This document shows, in pieces, positions 45,857 to 53,594 of a stretch of 64,000 nucleotides of DNA. Position 1 is the stretch's first letter, and each line of letters starts with the position of its first letter. Source of the stretch: JAIBDK01 sp965261915 (GTDB lineage Bacteria > Pseudomonadota > Gammaproteobacteria > Arenicellales > Poriferihabitantaceae); assembly GCA_965261915.1 (NCBI GenBank), contig CBDHDW010000004.1, forward strand, positions 62,001 through 126,000, given 5' to 3'. The notes under the pieces were generated by a model. The model did not search any database, was not told the origin of the DNA, and saw only the letters and a program-made list of their open reading frames with translations. Made by a program: the position numbers and the translations under genes.

Positions 45857-46105
45857 TCATCCATATATCTCTAGCAGAATGTCTCGTAAAACACAATATA
45901 TATGTGTATATTCAGGATAACACACTGCATCTTGTGTTGTTCTTCGGTTTTGAGCGACTTCAAAAAACTGAACCAAACGCTTCCTGTTAAAGTCGACATG
46001 GATGTGGCCGCTGATCCGCCCTGCGTGACAGGTGAATGCAAATAGTGGCGAACGGGACCATTGGACGGGCTTCAGCACCGCGATATGGATGTGCTGTGCG
46101 TTCAT
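45857..46105 (-). CDS. Possible small protein, unrecognised
   Basis: An 82-residue frame from MNAQHIHIAVLKPVQWSRSP that ends 33 nt before the preceding gene. No ribosome binding site is evident and I know no homologue. Codon use is not clearly different from shadow frames, so it may not be a gene. Confidence 0.25.
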   Translation of the reverse strand: MNAQHIHIAVLKPVQWSRSPLFAFTCHAGRISGHIHVDFNRKRLVQFFEVAQNRRTTQDAVCYPEYTHIYCVLRDILLEIYG

Positions 46106-46148
46106 GATCGCGATCGCCTGTGCGCGGCTTCCGTAATTTCGTCTATAT

Positions 46149-46171
46149 GAGAGTACCGCAAAGCGGGGGGG
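46149..46171. repeat. Degenerate ISKra4-like terminus
   Basis: GAGAGTACCGCAAAGCGGGG with GGG following is close to the ISKra4 terminus at 33183-33210. No transposase remains nearby. Confidence 0.45.
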
Positions 46172-46250
46172 AAACCCTCATAGATGGCCGCTATTATAAC
46201 CTTATGGGCGGCGTTGGTTTATCGGTGTCGCTCTGGCTGATTGGTGCGGC

Positions 46251-46535
46251 TCACAACATCGGCAATTGCTGCGGTTCCATGAAATACCCCCGCCGCCGCT
46301 TGCGGTCCTCCAGCGCCAGCAAGGCATCCCCGGCCCCGGCATGGCTCTGATATAAATCCAGCCGCACCTGTCCGGATGCGCCAATGCGCCCCCATTCCCG
46401 CCGCAGGGTCCATTCGCCAAACAGATTGGGCAACACCGCCATTGCGTAAAACCGGGCCAGATTTTTCTGGTGGTCGCGTTTTTCCAGATAGCTTTGCATC
46501 CATTGCAAATGCGGTTGTGATGCTGTGGTTGTCAA
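46251..46535 (-). CDS. WGR-domain protein
   Basis: 94 residues. The WGR motif is in LRREWGRIGASGQVRLDLYQ, preceded by NLARFYAMAVLPNLFGEWT, typical of the short stand-alone WGR proteins of alphaproteobacterial plasmids. WGR domains bind nucleic acids in PARP proteins; here the function is unknown. The end of the same gene is duplicated at 44893-44965. Confidence 0.85.
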   Translation of the reverse strand: MTTTASQPHLQWMQSYLEKRDHQKNLARFYAMAVLPNLFGEWTLRREWGRIGASGQVRLDLYQSHAGAGDALLALEDRKRRRGYFMEPQQLPML

Positions 46536-46647
46536 GAATGTTTACGACCTTGTTTCCAACCGTTTTATGCCAACGGCAGCGTCGTCAGAGGAAGAGAATT
46601 CTGTGTGTCAGGGGGTTATTTTTTCAAACCATAGGAGGATGTATCAC

Positions 46648-47091
46648 ATGACAACCAACCCATTAAAAACCGAGGCCCAAACAGATGCAGTGCAGATCAA
46701 CGCGCCAAGCGAGATCGACTGGACGGCAATTGATGCCAATTGGCAAAAGCGACGTGACGCGGAGGCAGCGGCGGGCCAGCTGGAGCGGGTGGCCCTGCTT
46801 GAGGCACTGCGGGGCAAGGGCATTGTCGTTGTTGAAGCCCGGTATGACGGCTATGCGGACAGTGGCAATGTCGGGGAGATCGACTTGAGCCCGGAGGATG
46901 CAGATCTGGATGATCTCGCGGGGCGCTTGCAGGATTTCATCTGGAGCACGGCCTATGGGTTGCATCCCGGCTTCGAGATCGATGACGGCGCGGAAGGCAC
47001 ATTCAGTTGGGATATAACAGCGGACCGTATCGACATTGATCACGCCAACTTTTACACAGAACGCGACGAACATTGCCACGAGGATATATAA
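46648..47091 (+). CDS. DUF6878-type plasmid protein
   Basis: 147 residues from MTTNPLKTEAQTDAVQI with the strong ribosome binding site AGGAGGATG before it, which decides the start. Conserved acidic stretches: VVVEARYDGYADSGNVGEID and HPGFEIDDGAEGTFSWDI, then an ADRIDIDHANFYTERDEHC end. The family is found on plasmids and ICEs of Rhodobacterales and Sphingomonadales with WGR and DUF6915 genes. Function unknown. It is directly followed by the DUF6915 gene. Confidence 0.75.
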   Translation: MTTNPLKTEAQTDAVQINAPSEIDWTAIDANWQKRRDAEAAAGQLERVALLEALRGKGIVVVEARYDGYADSGNVGEIDLSPEDADLDDLAGRLQDFIWSTAYGLHPGFEIDDGAEGTFSWDITADRIDIDHANFYTERDEHCHEDI

Positions 47092-47092
47092 G

Positions 47093-47575
47093 ATGGCCCA
47101 TCCTGATCATCACGCCGAAAGCTCGGCACGCAAGTTTGGTGGCCAGCCCTCGGACTATCACGCGGTCCATGACTGGTTCGACGCGTCCAAGGCGCATCTT
47201 GCCTCTCCGCTGCACCGGGCATTGCGCCATCACAGTGCCGGGATATTCGAAGCCGAGCGTATATTCGGGCGCGCGATTGTAAACCATGACGGGCGCTCTG
47301 TGCCGGTGCGCTTCATCGCCGAGCAGCATGTACGCGAGGATTGCCGGCGGATCCCGTCCGTGGCCGATTGGTTGCGGCATATTCCGGTGGAGCCCTGGAT
47401 GGTCAACGGGGTGATCCTGCCGGATACAGAACCGGTGGGTGCTGATCCGGACGCCGACTGGCGCGCAGCGGTGGCAGCGGGCCAGACCACATTGGGCTTG
47501 CGGGACTGGCTTTGCCAGACTGCCCTGCGTCTTAATGAGGCGATGGATCGGGAGGACAGGCTTCCAGCCGCCTGA
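47093..47575 (+). CDS. DUF6915-type plasmid protein
   Basis: 160 residues from MAHPDHHAESSARKFGGQPS, one base after the previous stop, so the two genes are coupled. Core: HRALRHHSAGIFEAERIFGR and RFIAEQHVREDCRRIPSVAD, then WLRHIPVEPWM. Function unknown. The last 397 bp including the stop are repeated almost perfectly at 60880-61276. The hairpin that ends this gene in the second copy is cut here after GAGCGG (47591). Confidence 0.75.
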   Translation: MAHPDHHAESSARKFGGQPSDYHAVHDWFDASKAHLASPLHRALRHHSAGIFEAERIFGRAIVNHDGRSVPVRFIAEQHVREDCRRIPSVADWLRHIPVEPWMVNGVILPDTEPVGADPDADWRAAVAAGQTTLGLRDWLCQTALRLNEAMDREDRLPAA

Positions 47576-47591
47576 CCAATCGAAAGAGCGG
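47195..47591. repeat. 397-bp direct repeat, left copy
   Basis: Matches 60880-61276 with only a few differences (about 99 percent). Same orientation, 13.3 kb apart. Between the copies are the capsule locus and the truncated adhesin gene. The left copy is joined on its left to the intact DUF6878-DUF6915 pair, the right copy on its right to the DUF6915 terminator. Confidence 0.92.
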
Positions 47592-47758
47592 ACTTCCCTC
47601 TCGCAGGCATAGAAATAAGCCTTGCCGGGGCAAGGGAGCCGCTTTTGTTCTCTTCAGCACTTCATGCTTATTAAGGCGCGCGGGCAGTTTTTTGTCTGCG
47701 CGAAACACGGGATTTGTGGTTTTGGGCCGCATGACGCTGTGACCCGTTTCGGTGTTCT

Positions 47759-47782
47759 GCCCCACACTTTTTGGTGCTCTCC
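47759..47782. repeat. Solo ISKra4-like terminus, variant
   Basis: Identical to the 24 bases at 40871-40894. It lies just downstream of kpsT, 168 bp inside the left 397-bp repeat, and may mark an old insertion that delivered the capsule genes. Confidence 0.6.
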
Positions 47783-47802
47783 ACATTCTTCAAGGCATAA
47801 TC

Positions 47803-48453
47803 TCAACAAAAACGGCGGTAGTCAGCGATTAATGCGTCTATACCGTCATAGTAATAAAGTTTCGAGCCGTGCACGAGCACACCACAATCGCAATAATCAC
47901 GGATTGTCTTTTCTGAATGCGAGATCATGATAACGCGTGCATTACGGATCTTGTCCTTGAGGGAAGCCTCACTTTTTTTCTTGAACCGGAGATCACCTAC
48001 TGCCGTGATCTCATCGATTAAGTAGCATTCAAAGTTAATAGAAAGCGATAGCCCAAAGGCCAAACGCGCCTTCATCCCACTGGAATAAGTCGCGATCGGC
48101 AAATCAAGAGATTTACCAAGCTCGGCGAATTCCTGAACATTAGCCAACACACGATCTGTATCCTCACCATAGATACGGGCAACAAAACGTATATTCTCGA
48201 CCCCTGTCATCAATCCGTTGAAGCCAGCAGCAAAGCCCATCGGCCAGCTCACCTTCTCATTCCGGCGTATAATCCCCGAGGTCGGCAATTCGATCCCCGC
48301 CATCATTCGCATGATAGTGGACTTACCAGCACCGTTATGGCCCATCATCGCAATGTTGCGTCCGCTTTCAAAAGCAAAGGACGCCTCATGGAGGATCACC
48401 TTGCACACCTTCTTGACTGTGTAGATTTTGGTAACCGTGTTGAATTCTATCAT
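47803..48453 (-). CDS. kpsT: Capsule export ABC transporter ATPase (KpsT type)
   Basis: 216 residues from MIEFNTVTKIY. Walker A is MMGHNGAGKSTIMRMMAGIE, signature IATYSSGMKARLAFGLSLSI, Walker B CYLIDEITAVGD. The short form without a C-terminal carbohydrate-binding domain is KpsT/BexA rather than Wzt. It powers export of the polysaccharide with KpsM. It overlaps or adjoins kpsM by 2 nt and is the last gene of the locus. Confidence 0.92.
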   Translation of the reverse strand: MIEFNTVTKIYTVKKVCKVILHEASFAFESGRNIAMMGHNGAGKSTIMRMMAGIELPTSGIIRRNEKVSWPMGFAAGFNGLMTGVENIRFVARIYGEDTDRVLANVQEFAELGKSLDLPIATYSSGMKARLAFGLSLSINFECYLIDEITAVGDLRFKKKSEASLKDKIRNARVIMISHSEKTIRDYCDCGVLVHGSKLYYYDGIDALIADYRRFC

Positions 48454-48455
48454 GG

Positions 48456-49223
48456 TCAGACTCTCTGCTTGCGTGTGATACGTTCCCAAAATAGCCCCAT
48501 TATGACGAGGATGGCTGCAAGAGAGAGAGGATAGCCAACATTCAAAACATCACTTTCGTAATTGGCATAATAGCCTTCACGGGTCCATTCTACCAAATGG
48601 ATAATCGGGTTCCAACGCAAAATGGCCACAGCTTCAGGTGGAAGATGCGAAGGGATGTAGAACACACCCGACAGGAAGAACAGAGGACGTGCAAAAATCT
48701 TCTCGACATGTTGCCATGCTTGATTGCGTTGATAAAGAATTGCGTTCAGTGTGCCGACCCCGAATCCCAGGAAAGAAGTCCCCAGAAAGGCCTGTATCAT
48801 GCGTTCTGGATGGGCCGGAAACCCCGCGAGACCAAGAACGATCAGACCCGAGTAGAACAGCGTGTTAATTACTATGAATGTGCAGGCAATAAGTGTGAGC
48901 CGGGCAAAGAGAGTGTCGGTCTCTTTGATCATCGGATATGTCAGCAGTGACTTGTTCGAAGTGAATGACCGCATGAGCGACACAGAAATTTTATTGTAAA
49001 GCTCGAGTGTCAGGATCGCGGTCGAGAAAAATAGTGCCAACGAAGTACCATATGGAGACTGGCGCCCTATCAGATAAAACAGGAAGACCAAAAAGGAGAT
49101 TGAAACAAGCGGTTGCACGATTACCCACAGGTAGCCAGTGTGCGAAGTACCGAAGGTCATGCGCGTCTCTCGCAGCGTCAAGGCGGCAATCACCCGTATT
49201 TGGATCCAAAGAACAGAAAGCAT
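48456..49223 (-). CDS. kpsM: Capsule export ABC transporter permease (KpsM type)
   Basis: 255 residues with six hydrophobic segments. ABC-2 type: LRETRMTFGTSHTGYLWVIV at the N-terminus, PLFFLSGVFYIPSHLPPEAV and the typical end HLVEWTREGYYANYESDVLN. It forms the inner-membrane channel with KpsT. It lies 10 nt after kpsE. Confidence 0.92.
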   Translation of the reverse strand: MLSVLWIQIRVIAALTLRETRMTFGTSHTGYLWVIVQPLVSISFLVFLFYLIGRQSPYGTSLALFFSTAILTLELYNKISVSLMRSFTSNKSLLTYPMIKETDTLFARLTLIACTFIVINTLFYSGLIVLGLAGFPAHPERMIQAFLGTSFLGFGVGTLNAILYQRNQAWQHVEKIFARPLFFLSGVFYIPSHLPPEAVAILRWNPIIHLVEWTREGYYANYESDVLNVGYPLSLAAILVIMGLFWERITRKQRV

Positions 49224-49233
49224 TCATTCATCC

Positions 49234-50490
49234 TCAGCGCAGGTGATCACGAACGGCGTAGGTGACAAGTGTGCCTATGGCCCATAATGCGAAGGCCGCT
49301 GCCAAAGTAAGCAGAGTATTACGCAGGCGATGGGGATAGATTGCTTCTTCGGGTTTGTACGGGCGCCCGAAGATCGCAAGGTAACGTTGTTGCCGGTCGG
49401 CATCCATCCGCGCAATCTCGAGAGAGGAAAGCGCGGAAGCATAACGTTGTTGGGCAAAGGTCTGTTCGATCTGAAGCGCCTCGAACTCGGCCAGGATATC
49501 CGCGGTTGATGAGCCCTCGACCTCAAGATTGTTGTCCCCGATGGCAGCGCGGCGTCGCACGATCTGAGTCTTGATCGCCGAGGCTTGACGGTTCAGTTGA
49601 CGCAGTTTCGGCGCATCGGGGTCTACCTCGATTGAAAGTGCCTGTATCCGAGCATGGAAACCGGCCAATTGCGTTTCGAGAGATGCAATCAACTCAGCAT
49701 CGAGTTGGGCATTCATTGCAGGATCAACCGAACCACGGGCCGAACGAAATTTTCGGACGGCAAGCTGGGCTTTGCGCAGTCTTTGCTCGGCCCGTTCGAC
49801 CTCATTTACGGCGAACCGAACAGAATCCTGTCGGGCCTTTTCCGATAGTGTATTCACCAAACTGTTGGCCTCCTCCAGTACAGTTTCGGCCAGTGCAAAC
49901 GCGGTTTCGGCGTCGAAGGCTTGTACTTCAAACGTAACAATCCCGGTGGTACTGTCATAGGTCGTAGTGACGCGGCGTTGCCAATATACAACGAATTCCT
50001 CGAACGGCTGGCTGGCATCAAAACGAGATAACGGATCTATGGAGTTGTCGGAATAATGCGCCTGAAGGTTTAGTTGGTTGTCAAGGAAACGTACCAAATC
50101 AGGACTCTCGAGGTAGCGGCGGATGACGTAGCTGTCCGATGTAGTTGAGCCAGACGAGGTCAGCCCTGTGAAAGAGCCGATGATATCTGCGGAGCCGCCA
50201 CTGTCCAACCCACGCACCAAAAAGTTGGCACCTGTGGCATAGCGGTCGGCCGCAATAACGGCATAATACAATCCACCCAGAATCGAGGGCAGAACAAACA
50301 CCAGCAGAAACGACAAAACGAGTTTGGTTTGCCGTAGCTTTTGAACGCCCACTTGGGAGGGCATGCTTTGTTCCCCAGTGGGCTGCCCCGAGACTTTGGA
50401 TGCAGTTGTTTTGGCTGACGTTGTCTTCCCTTCATCGGCGACCTTTGCTTCAAGGGTTATTCCTGTGTTCTTCAGGGTGGGGTCAGCCAT
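49234..50490 (-). CDS. kpsE: Capsule export inner-membrane protein (KpsE/BexC/CtrB type)
   Basis: 418 residues with an N-terminal transmembrane helix (LVLSFLLVFVLPSILGGLYY), a large periplasmic coiled-coil part (VEVRNAEQ-type heptads around VERAEQRLRKAQLAVRKF) and a C-terminal helix (LLTLAAAFALWAIGTLVTYA). It is a polysaccharide co-polymerase that links the ABC transporter to the Wza/KpsD outer-membrane channel. Its start overlaps by 8 nt the end of an upstream gene that has been cut off at about 50590. Confidence 0.9.
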   Translation of the reverse strand: MADPTLKNTGITLEAKVADEGKTTSAKTTASKVSGQPTGEQSMPSQVGVQKLRQTKLVLSFLLVFVLPSILGGLYYAVIAADRYATGANFLVRGLDSGGSADIIGSFTGLTSSGSTTSDSYVIRRYLESPDLVRFLDNQLNLQAHYSDNSIDPLSRFDASQPFEEFVVYWQRRVTTTYDSTTGIVTFEVQAFDAETAFALAETVLEEANSLVNTLSEKARQDSVRFAVNEVERAEQRLRKAQLAVRKFRSARGSVDPAMNAQLDAELIASLETQLAGFHARIQALSIEVDPDAPKLRQLNRQASAIKTQIVRRRAAIGDNNLEVEGSSTADILAEFEALQIEQTFAQQRYASALSSLEIARMDADRQQRYLAIFGRPYKPEEAIYPHRLRNTLLTLAAAFALWAIGTLVTYAVRDHLR

Positions 50491-50592
50491 TTTCAGCCTC
50501 CTTGTCGTTCAGACTTCCTTCGTCCTTCAGTAGTGCAAAACAGGCATCTCGGAAAGCATCACCAGGCGGGTGCGCAAAATGCGCATTCCTAT
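50483..50592 (-). pseudogene. 3' remnant of the gene upstream of kpsE
   Basis: A frame on the minus strand reads AHFAHPPGDAFRDACFALLK and DEGSLNDKEAENG to a TGA at 50483-50485, overlapping the kpsE start (ATGGCTGA). The tight overlap indicates a real capsule gene whose 5' part was replaced by the IS21 and IS1380 debris. Its family cannot be told from 33 residues. Confidence 0.45.
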
Positions 50593-50684
50593 GATCTTAA
50601 CCACCTATTCTTATTCATCGTGACCAGTTTTGTTACTGATCTTTGGTTCGGGTTTAATCCGCCCGCCTGGGTGATTTATTAATG

Positions 50685-51346
50685 TCATTTTTCTCCGTTT
50701 TGGTCAATGTTTTCTAGTTTGTTTTTCTCGGTCCTTATCTTCCTCATGGATTGGCCGTTGAGTTCGATCCTGTGGGCGTTATGGATGATGCGGTCAAGGA
50801 TGGCATCGGCGAAAGTCGGTTCGCCGATAACCTCGTGCCACTTGTCGACCGGGAGTTGGCTGGTGATCAGGATTGATGCATTCTGGTATCGATCCTCGAC
50901 AATTTCCATGAGGTCTCGGCGCTGGTCGGCATTGAGACGCTCCGGTCCCCAATCGTCTAGGATCAACAGGTTTGGTTTGATCAGTACCCGGAACAAACGT
51001 GGATACCGTTCATCGGCGGGTCCCATTTCCAGTTCCGCAAACATCCTGGGGAGGCGCTTGTATAATACCGAGAAGTCGTCCCGGCAGGCCTTTTGGCCGA
51101 GGGCACAAGAAAGCCATGATTTGCCGATCCCACATGGCCCACCAATGATCAGATTCTGTTTCTGGGCGATCCATTTACCGTGCGTCAGTTGCTGGAAGAG
51201 CGATTTGTTGAGCCGTCTTGGGGTGCGGTAATCGAACAGTCCTCAATGGATGCATCAGTATGGCGTAACCTGGCGTTTCTGAGCCGGTATGTGAGACGGC
51301 GGTCATTCCGATCAGCTTCTTCGCGGTCGAGCAACAAGGCCAACCA
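50685..51346 (-). pseudogene. istB: IS21-family IstB ATPase, frameshifted and truncated
   Basis: About 220 of 250 residues are readable. N-terminal part: DREEADRNDRRLTYRLRNAR and ASIED; after a shift near 51230 the other frame gives RTPRRLNKSLFQQLTHGKW, Walker A LIIGGPCGIGKSWLSCALG, then LLILDDWGPERLNADQRRDL and the C-terminus. The shift is a 5-nt instead of 3- or 6-nt spacing before GATTACCGC. istA and the element ends are absent. Confidence 0.82.
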
Positions 51347-51348
51347 TT

Positions 51349-51858
51349 GTGCGTGGTCAGGCCGAAAATCTGATCAAGCTCCACAAAACCCAACTGAAGA
51401 GCGACCGCACATCGTGCTCAGCCGCCTGCGCCAACCAGATGCGGCTCATTCTCCACACTGCTGCCTATTGGCTGCTCTGGGAAGTGCGCCAGGCAATTCC
51501 GGAAAGCACACCTTTGAAATGCACCGAGTTCACCACCCTCCAGAACCGCATCATCAAGATTGGGCCCGTGTTATCGAAACCGCTACACGTATCTGCGTCG
51601 CCTTCGCATCCGCCTATCCAGATAAAAACAACTCTTTACACAGATACTCGGCGCACTGACAACGACGCCTGCCGGCAATCCTCAAGCACCATAGCAATCA
51701 CGCCGCGCAACGCCCCGTCACCCGAAACTGAAACCTGCAAACTCAAACGCCGGAAAGCCCGCGCAACAAACCCGTTTGCCTCGGCAAATGTGAAACCGTT
51801 TCCGCGCACAAAAACCTCTGCTCCAAAACATCCGGTGAATAATCCGGGCTAAGGGTAG
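51349..51858 (+). pseudogene. IS1380-family transposase C-terminus and right end
   Basis: Reads VRGQAENLIKLHKTQLKSDR, TSCSAACANQMRLILHTAAY and LQNRIIKIG, then, one frame over, ARVIETATRICVAFASAYPD: the last 110 residues of an IS1380 transposase with a frameshift near 51560. The sequence up to GGTGAATAATCCGGGCTAAG (about 51836-51855) looks like the element terminus. The rest is missing, cut at 51347 by the istB remnant. Confidence 0.78.
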
Positions 51859-53274
51859 TCAGGCCGAACGCTTGCACTCAAGGAGCTTCTGACACTCTTC
51901 AACAAACACGCTTCCTGGTGGTTGCCCATAGTCTCCAAAAGCATGTCTACGCAGATCCTCACGCTCTGCAATCATGAAATCATCGCTCAGGACCTTCTCC
52001 ACAAGGTTTAATAGATTGCTTGCGTCATTTTCGATTAAGTAGCCTGCCTTAGCAGATGGATATTTTTCTAGCTGAACGCGTGTCAACCCGTGCGGATTAG
52101 TAACCAAATATGGTTTACCAGAATACAAAAAGTCGATGATGGTTGATGAAATATCAGAGACTAGAATATCTGCTTTCGCATAAAGCTCGAACGGATTTAC
52201 GTTGTGTTTGGCAAGATAAAAATCATGGTTATCACCATTTTTAGTGGCTAGTTTTTTGATTTTTTTCTTTACCTTACCCCAGTTAGGATCCTTGTAAGAG
52301 ACGGGGTGGGGCTTGAAAATAATTTGAGTTTTGAGCCCTGTTTTCAGTTTTAGAAGTTCGCCCACAATTTTATCCGACATGAAAAGTGATGAAAAATCGC
52401 TATCCTCAAAGGTTCCAGCCCAAGTAGTCATGTAAACGATAGTTAGATCGTATGCGCTTTTATGCGGTTTAGAGACATAATCAAGTTGAGGGCGGCCAAC
52501 GATATTGAATTTATTTTTTGGAATCGAGACGTTATTCTGCGCATATCTGTCAATGGCCATCTGACCAGACACAAACAGACGATCATACATCACGGCTGTC
52601 GGGTGGAAACTTGGGGGCTTGTCACTATCACCATGCAGCAACTGAACATGTGTTATATGGGGTAGTTTTTTTATCATTTCTGCATTTTTCATACTATTAT
52701 TCGCATGAAACATTACGCTGGCAGAATCAGGTTTAAGTGCCAGAATATTCTTGGTGCCCTGTGCATAAATTGCGACTACAGTAGGCATATCAAAAAACGC
52801 CTTAAGATGCTTTTGCTCGCGAACGAAGACGACCAAATGCTCCCCTGTTTTTTCAATTGCCGGTAGCCACATCGTCACATGGTAGGGGTCAAGCATGTGT
52901 GGACCAGAAAAATGGAACATAAATCGACTGGATGTTAGCTCCTTTCGTTGTCCCATCTCTAAATATCGAATAGGCTCAGAAAGCTTTGCAATTGTTATAA
53001 CAAACCCAACAAGTGTCGCTCGAACCACGCAAAATATAGCTAAAATAGACAATTGGAACAGAACATCTGAAGTAATGTACGGTGATGCAGTAATGATGCA
53101 AACCACACCTAGAAGGGTCGCAACTGTTGAAATTTGGATTAGTTTAGAGGGCGCATAGGCTGTATGTGGAAGTGTCGATATGATTGACCCCTTGCGAGCT
53201 CTTACCTCAAAGTAACGCGCAAAAATCTCAACAAGCGCAGCAGCCAGTAGGAACAAAATTGTTGTCAGAAGCAT
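51859..53274 (-). CDS. CDP-glycerol/ribitol phosphotransferase-like protein 1
   Basis: 471 residues. Three to four membrane helices in the first 110 (MLLTTILFLLAAALVEIFAR, VATLLGVVCIITASP), then a GT-B domain of the CDP-glycerol glycerophosphotransferase family (PF04464 type): VQLLHGDSDKPPSFHPTAVM, IVYMTTWAGTFEDSDF, IIFKPHPVSYKDPNW and DILVSDISSTIIDFLYSGKP. Such enzymes transfer polyol-phosphate units to teichoic-acid-like chains. AT-rich compared with the two paralogues upstream. It ends next to the IS1380 remnant. Confidence 0.8.
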   Translation of the reverse strand: MLLTTILFLLAAALVEIFARYFEVRARKGSIISTLPHTAYAPSKLIQISTVATLLGVVCIITASPYITSDVLFQLSILAIFCVVRATLVGFVITIAKLSEPIRYLEMGQRKELTSSRFMFHFSGPHMLDPYHVTMWLPAIEKTGEHLVVFVREQKHLKAFFDMPTVVAIYAQGTKNILALKPDSASVMFHANNSMKNAEMIKKLPHITHVQLLHGDSDKPPSFHPTAVMYDRLFVSGQMAIDRYAQNNVSIPKNKFNIVGRPQLDYVSKPHKSAYDLTIVYMTTWAGTFEDSDFSSLFMSDKIVGELLKLKTGLKTQIIFKPHPVSYKDPNWGKVKKKIKKLATKNGDNHDFYLAKHNVNPFELYAKADILVSDISSTIIDFLYSGKPYLVTNPHGLTRVQLEKYPSAKAGYLIENDASNLLNLVEKVLSDDFMIAEREDLRRHAFGDYGQPPGSVFVEECQKLLECKRSA

Positions 53275-53284
53275 TTACGGACCA

Positions 53285-53530
53285 TCTTTCTCATTGAATT
53301 ACAAACTTGAAGAACGCGGGGGGCATATGTGCAAAGTCCCCGCGCATTACACTTCGCAAACTTGTTCTGAATGCGGAGCCGTGGACAAGGAAAGCCGCGA
53401 GAGCCAAGCGTCTTTCTACTGTCAGCATTGCGGCTACCGCGCCAACGCAGACATAAATGCGGCGAAGAATATCCTGCGGCGGAACACGTCGTCTATGGTC
53501 GTGGAGGATGAGCAATTGGCTCCCCTTTGA
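53285..53530 (+). pseudogene. C-terminal remnant of an IS605-type TnpB
   Basis: Seventy-eight residues: LNYKLEERGGHMCKVPAHYT, then the zinc ribbon with TCSECGAVDKESRE and YCQHCGYRANADINAAKNIL. This is the end of the TnpB nuclease; the RuvC Asp in ADINAA remains but the earlier parts are gone. It lies between two capsule genes in opposite orientation. Confidence 0.88.
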
Positions 53531-53594
53531 AGCGATAACTGTGAAGGGAATTACTTCCCCGAAAAATCCCCCTGCTTTAGCTGGGGGAAGATGT
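53531..53594 (+). ncRNA. Possible omega-RNA 3' part / IS605 right end
   Basis: TCCCCCTGCTTTAGCTGGGG with GA following (53567-53588) is a typical IS605 right-end hairpin. In intact elements the 3' end of tnpB and this end are transcribed as the guide (omega) RNA of TnpB. Here TnpB is broken, so at most a stranded scaffold remains. Its last bases run into the end of the neighbouring capsule gene, whose stop lies at 53577. Confidence 0.4.

Noticed and set aside
47600..47786. Possible small gene downstream of the left 397-bp repeat on the minus strand
   Set aside because: The frame of 84 codons starts in the solo IS terminus and ends as antisense of the DUF6915 gene. No ribosome binding site or known motif.
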